From NCBI GenBank assembly GCA_016841045.1, contig JAENZX010000022.1:1-59525 (forward strand): 59,525 nucleotides of DNA, written 5' to 3'. Below the pieces are notes generated by a model that saw nothing but the letters and a program-made list of their open reading frames with translations, ran no database searches and was not told the origin of the DNA. The stretch is from Thermincola carboxydiphila (GTDB lineage: Bacteria; Bacillota; Thermincolia; Thermincolales; UBA2595). Position numbers and translations under genes: made by a program. Shown in pieces: positions 25,922 to 34,187 of this stretch. The stretch's first letter is position 1. Each line of letters starts with the position of its first letter.

Positions 25922-26578
25922 GTGGAAAAAAATAAAATCAAGGTTCTTGTAGTTGATGACCATGAAATAGTAAGGTTGGGACTGACTCACTTTATGGAGC
26001 AATATCCTGACCTGGAGGTTGTGGACAGTGTGGGTAGTATGGGAGAGGCCCTCATTAGGACCGAACAGCACCGTCCCGATGTGGTGATTATGGATATCAG
26101 CCTTAAAAAGAGCAGCGGCATAGATGCCTGCAGGGAAATCTGCAACTGTTTTCCCGGGACAAAAGTGATTATGCTGACATCCTACGGGGATGAAGACATG
26201 TTGATGGAGTCCATTTTTGCCGGGGCCAAGGGCTATGTCCTTAAAGATGTGGGAAGTGATGAGATAATCAGGGCTGTAAGGGCGGCCTACCGGGGAGAGT
26301 CCCTTCTGGATTCGGTGGTTACCAACAAGCTGTTGGATCAGATGCGCAAGAACGGACAAAAGTCCCATGATGCCCTGGAACAGTTAACAACTCAGGAAAA
26401 GAAAGTCCTGGTCCTGATTGCTGAAGGGAAGACTAACAAAGAAATCGCAGAGACAATTTACCTGAGCGAAAAGACAGTCAGAAACTATGTCAGCAGTATC
26501 CTGGCCAAACTCAACCTGGTAAACCGTACTGAAGCCGCGGCATATGCGGCCAAAAAGAACATATTTAAACAAGCATGA
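25922..26578 (+). CDS. LuxR/NarL-family response regulator
   Basis: A 218-residue regulator. The receiver domain occupies residues 6-122 with DD at 12-13, phospho-acceptor Asp58 (VIMDIS), and the Thr/Ser and Lys switch residues in MLTSYGDED and GYVLKD. The LuxR helix-turn-helix covers about 152-210 (LTTQEKKVLVLIAEGKTNKE). GTG 25922 follows GAAAGGAG. It forms a two-component system with the upstream kinase. Its targets are plausibly the GGGACA-type sites that recur before the cytochrome operons nearby. This last point is inference. Confidence 0.9.
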   Translation: MEKNKIKVLVVDDHEIVRLGLTHFMEQYPDLEVVDSVGSMGEALIRTEQHRPDVVIMDISLKKSSGIDACREICNCFPGTKVIMLTSYGDEDMLMESIFAGAKGYVLKDVGSDEIIRAVRAAYRGESLLDSVVTNKLLDQMRKNGQKSHDALEQLTTQEKKVLVLIAEGKTNKEIAETIYLSEKTVRNYVSSILAKLNLVNRTEAAAYAAKKNIFKQA

Positions 26579-26584
26579 GAATCA

Positions 26585-26610
26585 CAAGCCTGAGAAATCA
26601 GGCTTTTTTC
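26585..26610 (+). terminator. Terminator of the two-component operon
   Basis: AAGCCTGA pairs with TCAGGCTT and runs into TTTTTTC. It lies directly after the regulator stop codon. Confidence 0.85.
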
Positions 26611-26638
26611 TTTGGGTTGCGGACCGTCCGTCAGACAC

Positions 26639-26717
26639 GGGACAAATGCCCTCAAAACACCATGATATTTGGGACAATTACCCCTGACAATCTTAGACTT
26701 ATTGGGGACAGTTGACA
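26639..26717 (+). promoter_or_regulatory. Array of three GGGACA-type operator candidates
   Basis: GGGACAAATGCCC (26639-26651), GGGACAATTACCCC (26671-26684) and GGGGACAGTTGACA (26704-26717) lie with centres about 32-33 bases apart, near three helical turns. The last is about 45 bases before the expected transcription start. The spacing suits a dimeric activator binding one face of the DNA. Confidence 0.5.
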
Positions 26718-26719
26718 TC

Positions 26720-26748
26720 TGACTTTTAATTCAGCTTCCCCTTATAAT
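26720..26748 (+). promoter_or_regulatory. Promoter of the cytochrome/NrfD operon
   Basis: A perfect TATAAT at 26743-26748 with a poor -35 (TGACTT, 17-base spacer). The weak -35 next to the operator array fits activator dependence. Confidence 0.5.
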
Positions 26749-26810
26749 AACACTAAGAACCGTAGCAAGTCACAGAATCATCATATGTCGTAATAAGGAG
26801 GGTGATAGGA

Positions 26811-27311
26811 GTGGCAAAAGCAAAAGAAGGCGGGTCCGGGTTTACCCGGAGTGCCCTGTTCAGGATAGGGACCCTGCTGGGTTTGGTCCTGGTGATTTTC
26901 GCCTTCGTCCGGACAACAGCGGTACCGGCTTCCTTTGGAGAATATGGCCGCTACAGGGGTGACAACATCACAGAAAATGTTAACAAAGAAGCAGGTTTTA
27001 CCAAAGATAATTCGGTCTGTGGAAAGTGCCATCAGGCTGAATTACAGACACTGGCCGGGAACGAGCACCAGGCGCTCAACTGTGAATCCTGTCATGGTCC
27101 CGGGAACAGGCATACTGAGCAGCCTGCCGCAGTATCGCTGAAAATTACGGAGACTGCAGAATTATGTAGTTCGTGTCATGCTGAAATAGCTGCCAGGTCA
27201 GAAGACAAAATAGCCACGGTCAGGCCCTTTATGCACAGTGGGGGAGGAGACTGTGTCATGTGTCATAATCCTCACCGGCCGTTGGCCAGGATAGGAGGAG
27301 AGGTCCAATGA
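26811..27311 (+). CDS. Membrane-anchored tetraheme cytochrome c
   Basis: A 166-residue protein with one N-terminal hydrophobic helix (about residues 15-37) and four CxxCH heme sites (CGKCH, CESCH, CSSCH, CVMCH), facing outside the membrane. GTG 26811 has AAGGAGG at good spacing; GTG 26802 would overlap it. The stop overlaps the ferredoxin gene start by 4 bases. With the ferredoxin and NrfD subunits downstream it forms a quinone-linked electron-transfer module of the Nrf/Psr/Qrc type. The heme protein probably relays electrons between the ferredoxin subunit and an external partner. Confidence 0.87.
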   Translation: MAKAKEGGSGFTRSALFRIGTLLGLVLVIFAFVRTTAVPASFGEYGRYRGDNITENVNKEAGFTKDNSVCGKCHQAELQTLAGNEHQALNCESCHGPGNRHTEQPAAVSLKITETAELCSSCHAEIAARSEDKIATVRPFMHSGGGDCVMCHNPHRPLARIGGEVQ

Positions 27312-28075
27312 AAAAGAAGATAAATCGCCGGGAATTCCTGATTACATCATGCAGACTGCTGGCCACTGCAATAATTCCGGTAAGCAGCCTGGGATTGATG
27401 CAAAAGGCTTCTCTGGCCAACGGAGCGGTGGAAGATACCGATTGGGCGAAGGTCTGGGAAGGTAAGGAATGGGGGTTTGCGGTCGATACCCACAAGTGCA
27501 TTGGCTGCGGTATGTGTGTAAAGGCATGTAAACAGGAGAACCATGTACCCCTGGATGATGAAGTCTATCGTACCTGGGTGGAGCGATACATAGAGACGGA
27601 ACAGGGGGTAAAAATTGACTCCCCCGATGGAGGCCGGAAATTCCCGCCTAATGAAGTTGCCGGCGGAAAACAATTCTTTGTTCCCAAGCTCTGCAACCAG
27701 TGTAAAAACCCGCCATGTGTCCAGGTATGCCCGGTAGGCGCTACCTACAGGACCGGAGATGGAGTCATCCTGGTGGATGATAAACGCTGTGTGGGCTGCC
27801 GTTACTGCATCCAGGCCTGTCCCTACGGAGCGCGTTTCCTTCATCCCGAAACACATGTGGCTGATAAATGTACCTGGTGTTATCATCGGGTGATGAAAGG
27901 CCTCAACCCTGCCTGTGTCACGGTTTGTCCCGCAGGGGCCAGGAAATTCGGGAACCTTAAGGACCACAGTGAGGTTAAGGAAATCCTCGAAACTGAACGA
28001 ATCAGGACTCTGAAGCCTGAAAAAGGGACAAAACCAATGGTATTCTACGTCGGACTTGATGAGGTGGTGATGTAG
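27308..28075 (+). CDS. Tat-exported four-cluster ferredoxin subunit
   Basis: A 255-residue iron-sulfur protein of the DsrO/NrfC/HybA type. The N-terminus has a twin-arginine signal (NRREFLITS) and a hydrophobic stretch ending near residue 40. Four cysteine groups can hold 4Fe-4S clusters: CIGCGMCVKAC, CNQCKNPPCVQVCP, CVGCRYCIQACP and CTWCYHRV...CVTVCP. It is coupled to the genes on both sides by overlaps of 4 bases and 1 base. It passes electrons between the NrfD quinone subunit and the tetraheme cytochrome or another partner. No catalytic molybdopterin subunit is encoded nearby. Confidence 0.9.
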   Translation: MKKKINRREFLITSCRLLATAIIPVSSLGLMQKASLANGAVEDTDWAKVWEGKEWGFAVDTHKCIGCGMCVKACKQENHVPLDDEVYRTWVERYIETEQGVKIDSPDGGRKFPPNEVAGGKQFFVPKLCNQCKNPPCVQVCPVGATYRTGDGVILVDDKRCVGCRYCIQACPYGARFLHPETHVADKCTWCYHRVMKGLNPACVTVCPAGARKFGNLKDHSEVKEILETERIRTLKPEKGTKPMVFYVGLDEVVM

Positions 28076-29346
28076 TGGAAGGGTTTATATATCCAAACGA
28101 AATTGAAATCAACTGGGGCTTGTTTATCGTACTGTATCCTTATCTTACCGGTCTGGTGGCGGGAGCCTTTATTGTATCTTCCCTCTATCATGTTTTCGGG
28201 GTAGATAAACTAAAACCGGTATCCAGGCTGGCCCTGATATCCGCCCTGGCAGTATTGCTGGTGGCTCCGCTGGCTTTGATATCACATCTTGGCAAGCCGT
28301 TACGCGCTCTGAACCTAATGTGGACTCCCAACCCAACCTCGGCAATGGCCGGGTTCGGTTACATCTACAGTTTTTACCTGATTATTGTACTCCTTGAGAT
28401 CTGGTTTATGTACCGTAAAGACCTGGTAAAATGGGCAGCCACGAAGCAGGGCTTCATGGGTAAGGTCTACAGTATCCTGACCCTCGGCGCCAGGGATATC
28501 TCCGAAAAGGCCTTGCATACAGACCACAAGGTGGTAACATTTCTGGCGATTCTGGGTATCCCTTCAGCAGCCTTCCTGCACGGGTATGTCGGATTTATTT
28601 TCGGGGCTATCAAGGCCAATCCGTGGTGGTCTACTCCGCTGATGCCGGTAATCTTCCTGTTATCAGCCATAGTCTCCGGGGTTGCCCTGCTGATAGTGGT
28701 TTATGCTGCATCATGCCGCATCCGGAAAAAGAAAATTGATTTTGACTGTTTAATGACGATGAACAAGTACCTTTGGGTCTTCCTGATCTTTGCCTTTGTC
28801 CTGGAGGTCCTGGAAGTAGTCCACCTGGCCTACGAGGCTGAGGAGGAGTGGCCGGCCGTCAGGGGCCTGATTACCACAGTAATCCCCTTCGAATATTTTG
28901 TCATCCAATTGGGTCAAATGGTGGCAGCGTTCTTCCTGCTGCTGGCAGCAAGGTTTGAAAGTGTACCGAAGACAGTCCGCAAGTTCCTTACTATCGCTTC
29001 CGGAGGCATGATTCTCGTCAGTGTGCTGGCCATGAGGTTTAACGTAGTTGTCGGTGGACAGCTTGTTTCCAAGAGCCTGTCCGGGTATTCTGAGTTTCAT
29101 TGGCCGCTCTGGCATGAAGGGGTTATTCCCACCATCGGTTTTATGGTCCTTCCCTTTGTGTTTCTCCTGGCGCTTGTCAGGCTGCTTCCGCCATGGATGG
29201 CCGGAGAGGAAGAAGCAGTCCTGCAGCCAGCATCTTCTGCAGAGGATGACACACCTGCGGTGGAGGGAGTCTGGGGATGGCTTGTGTCAGGTGTTAGCCG
29301 TAGTATATCAAGGTTAGGTATCAGGGGTCTTTGGAGAGAGGAATAA
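28075..29346 (+). CDS. NrfD/PsrC-family membrane quinone subunit
   Basis: A 423-residue polytopic protein with about ten membrane helices, GTG start at 28075 overlapping the ferredoxin stop. The family pattern is visible: an N-terminal WGLFIVLYPYLTGLVAGAF helix, SHLGKPLRALNLMWTPNPTSAM in the first loop, and paired acidic residues near the middle. The C-terminal 40 residues are polar. NrfD proteins exchange electrons with menaquinone in the membrane. It is the central membrane part of this redox complex. Confidence 0.9.
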   Translation: MEGFIYPNEIEINWGLFIVLYPYLTGLVAGAFIVSSLYHVFGVDKLKPVSRLALISALAVLLVAPLALISHLGKPLRALNLMWTPNPTSAMAGFGYIYSFYLIIVLLEIWFMYRKDLVKWAATKQGFMGKVYSILTLGARDISEKALHTDHKVVTFLAILGIPSAAFLHGYVGFIFGAIKANPWWSTPLMPVIFLLSAIVSGVALLIVVYAASCRIRKKKIDFDCLMTMNKYLWVFLIFAFVLEVLEVVHLAYEAEEEWPAVRGLITTVIPFEYFVIQLGQMVAAFFLLLAARFESVPKTVRKFLTIASGGMILVSVLAMRFNVVVGGQLVSKSLSGYSEFHWPLWHEGVIPTIGFMVLPFVFLLALVRLLPPWMAGEEEAVLQPASSAEDDTPAVEGVWGWLVSGVSRSISRLGIRGLWREE

Positions 29347-29367
29347 AAATCAAGGAGGTGGGTTCAA

Positions 29368-29730
29368 ATGACTGAAATGCTGGTAATCATAATGGGACTG
29401 GCAGCTATGTTCGGGCTTTTCCTGGGGATTTATCTCTTCGTCTGGCGGCTTAATTTAAACAGGGTAGTGGGCTGGACAGCAGGTATTTTTAGTGGCGTTA
29501 TTTTTGGCGGACTGCTGGCCTTTGCAACCTTTATGCTTATCTGGCCGCCGTTCAGCCTGCTGCTGGCAATGATTATGCTGGCACTGGTAGTTGCAGTGGC
29601 TGTGATGATCATTGTTGACAGGGATAACCGGGCCCGGGAGGCTAAAGTTAGTGAGAACGGGGTGAATGAACATGATGATGTGGATGTTCCTGGCCTTGGC
29701 CTTGATTTTGACGCTGGCACTAGGTCTTAG
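29368..29730 (+). CDS. Small membrane protein of the redox operon (1)
   Basis: A 120-residue protein with three hydrophobic helices in the first 90 residues, then an acidic tail. AAGGAGGTGGG precedes ATG 29368. It shares the WPPF-type motif with the next protein (WPPY), and both seem to be related small subunits. It overlaps the next gene by about 60 bases. No family name is certain. Location implies a structural part of the NrfD complex. Confidence 0.7.
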   Translation: MTEMLVIIMGLAAMFGLFLGIYLFVWRLNLNRVVGWTAGIFSGVIFGGLLAFATFMLIWPPFSLLLAMIMLALVVAVAVMIIVDRDNRAREAKVSENGVNEHDDVDVPGLGLDFDAGTRS

Positions 29731-29974
29731 CATCGGAGGTTTGGTAGTAAAATACCGCCAGGGGCCCCGGGAAAATATAGCCCGCTATTTCCTGGTGGGA
29801 TTGATGGGAATCGCTATTTCAGCCTTAAGCATGGTCCTGATTACCATCGCCGTCTGGCCCCCCTATGATGCCATCTCCTTCATCCTGACACTTGGGTTCA
29901 TCTTCCTGGTAATTGGTGTTGTCTGCTTTGTCAGGTTAACCAATAACGCTCCTGACCTTACTGAGAGCGAATAA
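29672..29974 (+). CDS. Small membrane protein of the redox operon (2)
   Basis: About 100 residues with three hydrophobic helices (MWMFLALALILTLALGL, then two in the middle and C-terminal part). Several ATG codons are clustered. 29672 or 29675 best fits GGGGTGA at 29659-29665; 29666 is the longest reading. It resembles the preceding protein in size and WPPY motif. It is the last gene of the operon and ends before a bidirectional terminator. Confidence 0.7.
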   Translation: MMMWMFLALALILTLALGLSIGGLVVKYRQGPRENIARYFLVGLMGIAISALSMVLITIAVWPPYDAISFILTLGFIFLVIGVVCFVRLTNNAPDLTESE

Positions 29975-29981
29975 TGCCTGA

Positions 29982-30040
29982 CTCATAATACAGCCCTCTG
30001 CATCCAGCTGTCTCAGCTGAGCAGAGGGCTGTATTATGAG
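29982..30040. terminator. Bidirectional terminator between convergent genes
   Basis: CTCATAATACAGCCCTCTG (29982-30000) is perfectly complementary to CAGAGGGCTGTATTATGAG (30022-30040). The stem lies between the redox operon and the convergent decaheme cytochrome gene and can serve both strands. Confidence 0.8.
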
Positions 30041-30100
30041 TTATTGAGCGTTTCCCAATCTGGTAATCATTCGCACCGCTACCGGTAACATCATTTCTGT

Positions 30101-31090
30101 TTACAGCCAGTGGCATTGATTGCAATAGGTGCCGGTAACATTCTTCCCGGGTTCGGGCTTGGTCTTGTCATGACAGGTCAGGCAATTCCGGACTCCTCTT
30201 TCGGCTGCTATGGCAGGGTGGGCAGCGAGCATGGAATCTCCGTGCATTTCTGGCCGGACCAGGTGACAGTTGTAGCAAAAACTCTGGGCCCTGGCAAAAT
30301 CAGCAGCAATATCGCCCGTCGACGGTGTGATAAACTTGGGTTCTCCGGGGATAACGTGGCACTTGGTGCAATCACCGATTCCAGCCCTGGCCGTTTTGCC
30401 GTGGTCAGCTTTCCAGGTGGGCACCTCGTGTGACGGAAGAGTGTCTATGGAAGTATGGCAGGCACTACACTCACGGGTAACATTGGCTCCCCTGTGACAT
30501 TCCAGACAGACCCACATACTCGGCTGGAGGTAATACCTGGTGGATACTTTTCTGGCTTCATCAACATTCCAGGCATCAGGGTCACTCAGCCTTCCTTTCA
30601 CGGTCAGCCCCCGGTCGGCAATCTTCGCATGGACCACTCCGCTGTGACATTTAACACAAAGTACCCCGGCAGCTGAATGCCTGTCATGGGGGATAATCAG
30701 GTCACCTGACACTGTAGCCTCACGGTTTGAGGTATGGCACTGTTCACAGACCTCATTGGGGATCACATCAGCCATTTTAATGGGTACAGTCAGGTTTTTC
30801 TTCTTCTGAACCGGCTGACCTTCACTGTGACCGGATTCATAGCGGGATGTGTCAATGTCATGGCAGCTTGTACAGGATATCTTACTGTGGGAAGAAATCT
30901 GCCAGGTCAGTATCTCCGGTGCCAGTTCATGACAACCGGTACAGTTTTCATCGGGTCCGCTTCCTGGCTGGGCAGATGAGACCTTGCCGGCAGTTTCCTT
31001 AACAGGTTCGCCGGTCAGGGCTGCCCCAAGGAAAATCATAAATAACAAGACTGCGAATACTGCAAGGTAAGCGTTTCGGTGTCCCCGCAT
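30101..31090 (-). CDS. Membrane-anchored decaheme cytochrome c
   Basis: A 329-residue protein with one N-terminal membrane helix (AYLAVFAVLLFMIFLGAAL) and ten CxxCH sites: CTGCH, CTSCH, CEQCH, CVKCH, CLECH, CSACH, CTKCH, CYNCH, CLTCH and CNQCH. Additional His residues between them can be distal heme ligands. AGGAGGT precedes ATG 31090. It faces outside and probably accepts or donates electrons for the convergent NrfD complex. GGGACA-type sites and a TATAAT (minus strand, 31190-31195) lie upstream. Whether it serves extracellular electron transfer is not shown. Confidence 0.88.
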   Translation of the reverse strand: MRGHRNAYLAVFAVLLFMIFLGAALTGEPVKETAGKVSSAQPGSGPDENCTGCHELAPEILTWQISSHSKISCTSCHDIDTSRYESGHSEGQPVQKKKNLTVPIKMADVIPNEVCEQCHTSNREATVSGDLIIPHDRHSAAGVLCVKCHSGVVHAKIADRGLTVKGRLSDPDAWNVDEARKVSTRYYLQPSMWVCLECHRGANVTRECSACHTSIDTLPSHEVPTWKADHGKTARAGIGDCTKCHVIPGEPKFITPSTGDIAADFARAQSFCYNCHLVRPEMHGDSMLAAHPAIAAERGVRNCLTCHDKTKPEPGKNVTGTYCNQCHWL

Positions 31091-31189
31091 TTTTTTGACC
31101 TCCTAGTTTAATATTGTCATCTAACACAGTTTTTTGTTCCTGACACCTCCTGACAACCTGTTCCCATGATGAATTGAATCAGCACTTCT

Positions 31190-31268
31190 ATTATACTGTG
31201 TTATTTCCCGAACTTCCTCATGTCAGATGCCATAAAAACACGGGACAGATATCCCGGGACAGAATCCC
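31190..31268 (-). promoter_or_regulatory. Promoter and GGGACA operators of the decaheme cytochrome gene
   Basis: TATAAT on the minus strand at 31190-31195 with no good -35. Two abutting sites, GGGACAGATATCCC (31242-31255) and GGGACAGAATCCC (31256-31268), lie about 65-80 bases upstream of the likely start, a usual activator distance. Confidence 0.45.
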
Positions 31269-31360
31269 TAAAGGCTGTATAGATACTGGGACTGATTGCT
31301 AAGGACTGCGTCGGCTGACCCAATAGATAATGCTCTCCGTGAGGGAAAACCAAAAAACGA

Positions 31361-31395
31361 ACCCCCATCTTTACCGGATGGGGGTTTACTGTTTG
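31361..31395 (+). terminator. Hairpin terminator upstream of the NifU-like gene
   Basis: ACCCCCATC pairs with GATGGGGGT, followed by TTACTGTTTG. No gene on the plus strand ends here, so it may isolate the NifU-like gene from read-through. Confidence 0.55.
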
Positions 31396-31483
31396 ACACA
31401 GGACAGAAAATGAATTACCATAATAATGGGCATATGCTCTTGAAAACCGGTTGGGAAGTGAGTCTTGTAAGGAGGGGTAACTA

Positions 31484-31873
31484 TTGTTCTCAGAAAAAGT
31501 CATAGACCATTTTCAGAATCCCCGCAATGTAGGCAGGATAGAAGAAGCGGACGGCGAGGGAATCATGGGCTCCGGAGAATGCGGGGATTACCTGGTGATT
31601 ACAATCAGAGTCTGTTCAGAAGAGATTATTACAGATGTTAAATTTCAGGTAAAAGGTTGTGTTGCCGCGGTTGCTGCCAGCAGTATGACTACAGAACTGG
31701 CAAAAGGAAAACACGTTTATGATGCATTAAACATAAGTGAAATTGATATTGTCAATGCTTTGGGCGGACTTCCCGATGAGAAGATACACTGTTCCGTACT
31801 GGGGGCCGGGGCGCTCAAAAAGGCCATTTATGATTACCTGGGCAAAAAATATATTGCAGATAAACAGGGTTAG
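31484..31873 (+). CDS. NifU/IscU-like iron-sulfur scaffold protein
   Basis: A 129-residue single-domain scaffold. The three cluster cysteines are present (Cys33 in GECGDY, Cys59 in KGCVA, Cys103 in IHCSV) together with the stabilising Asp35. TTG 31484 follows GGAGGGG. No cysteine desulfurase lies next to it, so it is a solitary copy. It probably provides clusters for local Fe-S enzymes such as the ferredoxin and the radical-SAM lipoate proteins. That link is inferred only from position. Confidence 0.85.
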   Translation: MFSEKVIDHFQNPRNVGRIEEADGEGIMGSGECGDYLVITIRVCSEEIITDVKFQVKGCVAAVAASSMTTELAKGKHVYDALNISEIDIVNALGGLPDEKIHCSVLGAGALKKAIYDYLGKKYIADKQG

Positions 31874-31945
31874 CAGGCAGGTGCACTTGCCTCACCGGCA
31901 GTTTTGGCAAAGGCAGCCGGATTCTGTCCTATGTAACTGATAGGT

Positions 31946-32476
31946 TTATACAGGAATACATATCACCTGGCCCGGTGTTAAGTTATTCGGGTCAATCCCC
32001 TGATTGGCATTGATCAAAGCATTAACAGTAGTGTTATAACGGCGGGCAATGCTGTATAATGTATCTCCCGAGACAATAGTATAAAACCTTCCTCCCGGGC
32101 AGGGCGCAGGTTGGGCCGCGGGAATGCAGATTGACTGGCCAATCACCAGCCTGTCAGGATCAACCCCCGGATTAGCGGCAATTAATGCCGGGACAACAGT
32201 GCCAAAGCGGCGGGCAATAGAGTAATAGGTATCTCCCGGCTTAATCACGTAAAGAAAACCGCCTGGACACGGTGTGCCTGCAGGAACGCCGGGGATACAA
32301 ATTTGCTGACCTATTCGCAGATTCTGTGGGTCTGTACCGGGATTGGCAGCAATCAACGCATCCACGCTAATATTAAACCTCCTGGCCAGACCAAAATATG
32401 AATCTCCGGGTATGATGGTGTATAAAGTGCCTCCGGGACAAGGCGGGACCTGATTAGATTTGATTTTGTCTGTCAT
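31946..32476 (-). CDS. Triple LysM-domain protein
   Basis: A 176-residue protein made of three LysM repeats of about 50 residues. Each has the pattern YTIxxGDTxYxIARRFN...LIAANPGxDPxxLxIGQxICIP, separated by CPGG linkers. LysM modules bind peptidoglycan or chitin-like glycans. There is no signal peptide, as in several spore-coat LysM proteins, so a spore or cell-wall role is possible. ATG 32476 has GAGGGTG upstream. A GTG three codons earlier is the alternative. Confidence 0.87.
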   Translation of the reverse strand: MTDKIKSNQVPPCPGGTLYTIIPGDSYFGLARRFNISVDALIAANPGTDPQNLRIGQQICIPGVPAGTPCPGGFLYVIKPGDTYYSIARRFGTVVPALIAANPGVDPDRLVIGQSICIPAAQPAPCPGGRFYTIVSGDTLYSIARRYNTTVNALINANQGIDPNNLTPGQVICIPV

Positions 32477-32589
32477 TGATAACACACCCTCAGAAATTAT
32501 TTAGTTCATTATATGAACTAAAACCTGGACGGTGCTTCCGCCAAGAATTTATAATTTAAGAGTTGCGGGTTAAAATTTTCCAAAACATC

Positions 32590-32618
32590 TTGACACTGGC
32601 TGTTATGGTATGTAATAT
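32590..32618 (+). promoter_or_regulatory. Promoter of the gcv operon
   Basis: TTGACA at 32590-32595, a 17-base spacer and TAATAT at 32613-32618, about 70 bases before the glycine riboswitch. Confidence 0.8.
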
Positions 32619-32687
32619 AAAAGGTAAGTAGTTAAAATTAGTAATGTTATAAACTGGGGAATTATTTAACTAATAAATTAATATAGC

Positions 32688-32886
32688 CGGATGAAGGTTG
32701 TGGGAGAGTCCTTTTTTAGAAGGCGCCGAAGGAGTAAGGGGATAGTTGGCTGAACGAACCCCGAAACTCTCAGGCAAAAGTACTGCAGCCGGACGGATCT
32801 CTGGAGAGTTTCTAAGGTAACTTAGAACACCAAAGGGGAATAACTCCGTCAGGGAGTGAATCTCTCAGGTCGCAAGGACAGAGAAA
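32688..32886 (+). promoter_or_regulatory. Tandem glycine riboswitch 1
   Basis: Two adjacent glycine aptamers. The first has GGGAGAGTCC, GGCGCCGAAGGAG and CTCTCAGGCAAAAGTACTGCAG. The second has CTGGAGAG, ACACCAAAGGGG and CTCTCAGGTCGCAAGGACAGAG. It precedes gcvT and ends in a terminator. In known cases glycine binding opens expression of the cleavage system. Confidence 0.95.
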
Positions 32887-32922
32887 ACAGCGAAAGTTGT
32901 TTGCTCTGTCCTTTTATTTTTT
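32876..32922 (+). terminator. Expression-platform terminator of glycine riboswitch 1
   Basis: GGACAGAG plus AAACAG pairs with TTGTTTGCTCTGTCC, followed by TTTTATTTTTT. The left arm is shared with the end of the second aptamer, giving the switch. Confidence 0.85.
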
Positions 32923-32980
32923 CACCTTTGCTATCCTAAAAAGTGTATTCCATAAAAATTTTATCAAGGAGGTAAAAAAA

Positions 32981-34075
32981 GTGACAAGTTTAAAGCGCAC
33001 CCCTCTGTATGAGACACATGTGAAGGCAGGAGCCAAAATTGTGGAGTTTGGCGGATGGGAAATGCCGATACAGTATACCGGCATAATTGAAGAACATAAT
33101 AATTGTCGTAATTATGCCGGAATATTTGACGTTTCCCACATGGGTGAGATCGATGTTAAGGGGCCTGATGCACTAAAGTTCGTAAATAAGCTGGTAACAA
33201 ACGATGTGGAGAAGATGGCCCTGAAGCAGTGCCTCTACAGCCCAATGTGCTATGAGGACGGCGGAGTGGTTGATGACCTGTTGGTTTACAAAATGGCAGA
33301 TGATCATTATTACATCGTAGTAAATGCCTCCAATACAGACAAGGATTATGACTGGTTTCTGCAAAACGCCAAGGGAATGGATGTTAAGGTTGACAATATA
33401 TCTGACCAGGTTGTCCAGATAGCTTTGCAGGGACCCAAGGCCGAAGGCATTCTTCAGAAAATCACTGATTGTGATTTATCGAAAATTAAATATTACTGGT
33501 TTGATTACGGCAAAGTAAATGGGATAGAAAGCATAATTTCCCGTACCGGATACACCGGAGAAGATGGTTTTGAGATCTACGTCAAGCCGGAATTCGGACC
33601 GGGAATATGGGACAAAATTATGGAAACCGGCAAAGATGAAGGGGTAACCCCTATTGGATTGGGAGCCCGTGATACCCTGCGCCTGGAGGCCAGGTTACCG
33701 CTTTACGGCCATGAAATGTCTGATAGTATCAGTCCCTTGGAAGCCGGGCTGGGGATTTTTGTAAAACTGAATAAGGAAGATTTTAATGGAAAAACTGCCC
33801 TGGTGAAGCAGAAAGAAGAAGGTCTGAAAAGGAAGCTGGCAGGTTTTGAAATGGTTGAAAGAGGGATCCCCAGGGCTGAATACCCTATTACCAAAGACGG
33901 TAAGGAGATCGGCTGGGTTACCAGCGGTTCATTTGCCCCGTCACTGAATAAAAACATTGGTTTAGCTTTGATTAAGGCCGAATATGTATCAATCGGTTCC
34001 GAAATTGAAGTGAACATCAGAAACAAGGGTATAAAGGCAAAAATTGTGGAGACACCCTTTTATAAGAGGGGTTAG
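32981..34075 (+). CDS. gcvT: Glycine cleavage T-protein (aminomethyltransferase)
   Basis: The product has 364 residues from GTG 32981 with AAGGAGG seven bases upstream; a longer frame runs back into the riboswitch leader and is not credible. It transfers the methylene group from aminomethyl-lipoyl H-protein to tetrahydrofolate and releases ammonia. Family motifs are seen: FGGWEMPIQY, GIFDVSHMGEI, RTGYTGEDGFEIYV and GLGARDTLRLEA. The C-terminal barrel is complete. First gene of an operon with gcvH and gcvPAB. In the reverse direction it supports glycine synthesis from CO2 and C1 units. Confidence 0.95.
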   Translation: MTSLKRTPLYETHVKAGAKIVEFGGWEMPIQYTGIIEEHNNCRNYAGIFDVSHMGEIDVKGPDALKFVNKLVTNDVEKMALKQCLYSPMCYEDGGVVDDLLVYKMADDHYYIVVNASNTDKDYDWFLQNAKGMDVKVDNISDQVVQIALQGPKAEGILQKITDCDLSKIKYYWFDYGKVNGIESIISRTGYTGEDGFEIYVKPEFGPGIWDKIMETGKDEGVTPIGLGARDTLRLEARLPLYGHEMSDSISPLEAGLGIFVKLNKEDFNGKTALVKQKEEGLKRKLAGFEMVERGIPRAEYPITKDGKEIGWVTSGSFAPSLNKNIGLALIKAEYVSIGSEIEVNIRNKGIKAKIVETPFYKRG

Positions 34076-34187
34076 AATCTAAATTTCCTACCGGCATGGT
34101 CGGGTGCGCGAGAGGCGTTAAGGCGGGTTCATGGGAAAAAGGGCTGACGAAATTAAAATAAACAATAAAAAAAGGGGGAAAAACTGT

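Noticed and set aside
31201-31503. 100-codon minus-strand frame before the NifU-like gene
   Set aside because: It covers the decaheme promoter, the GGGACA sites and a terminator hairpin, and has no ribosome site or domain.
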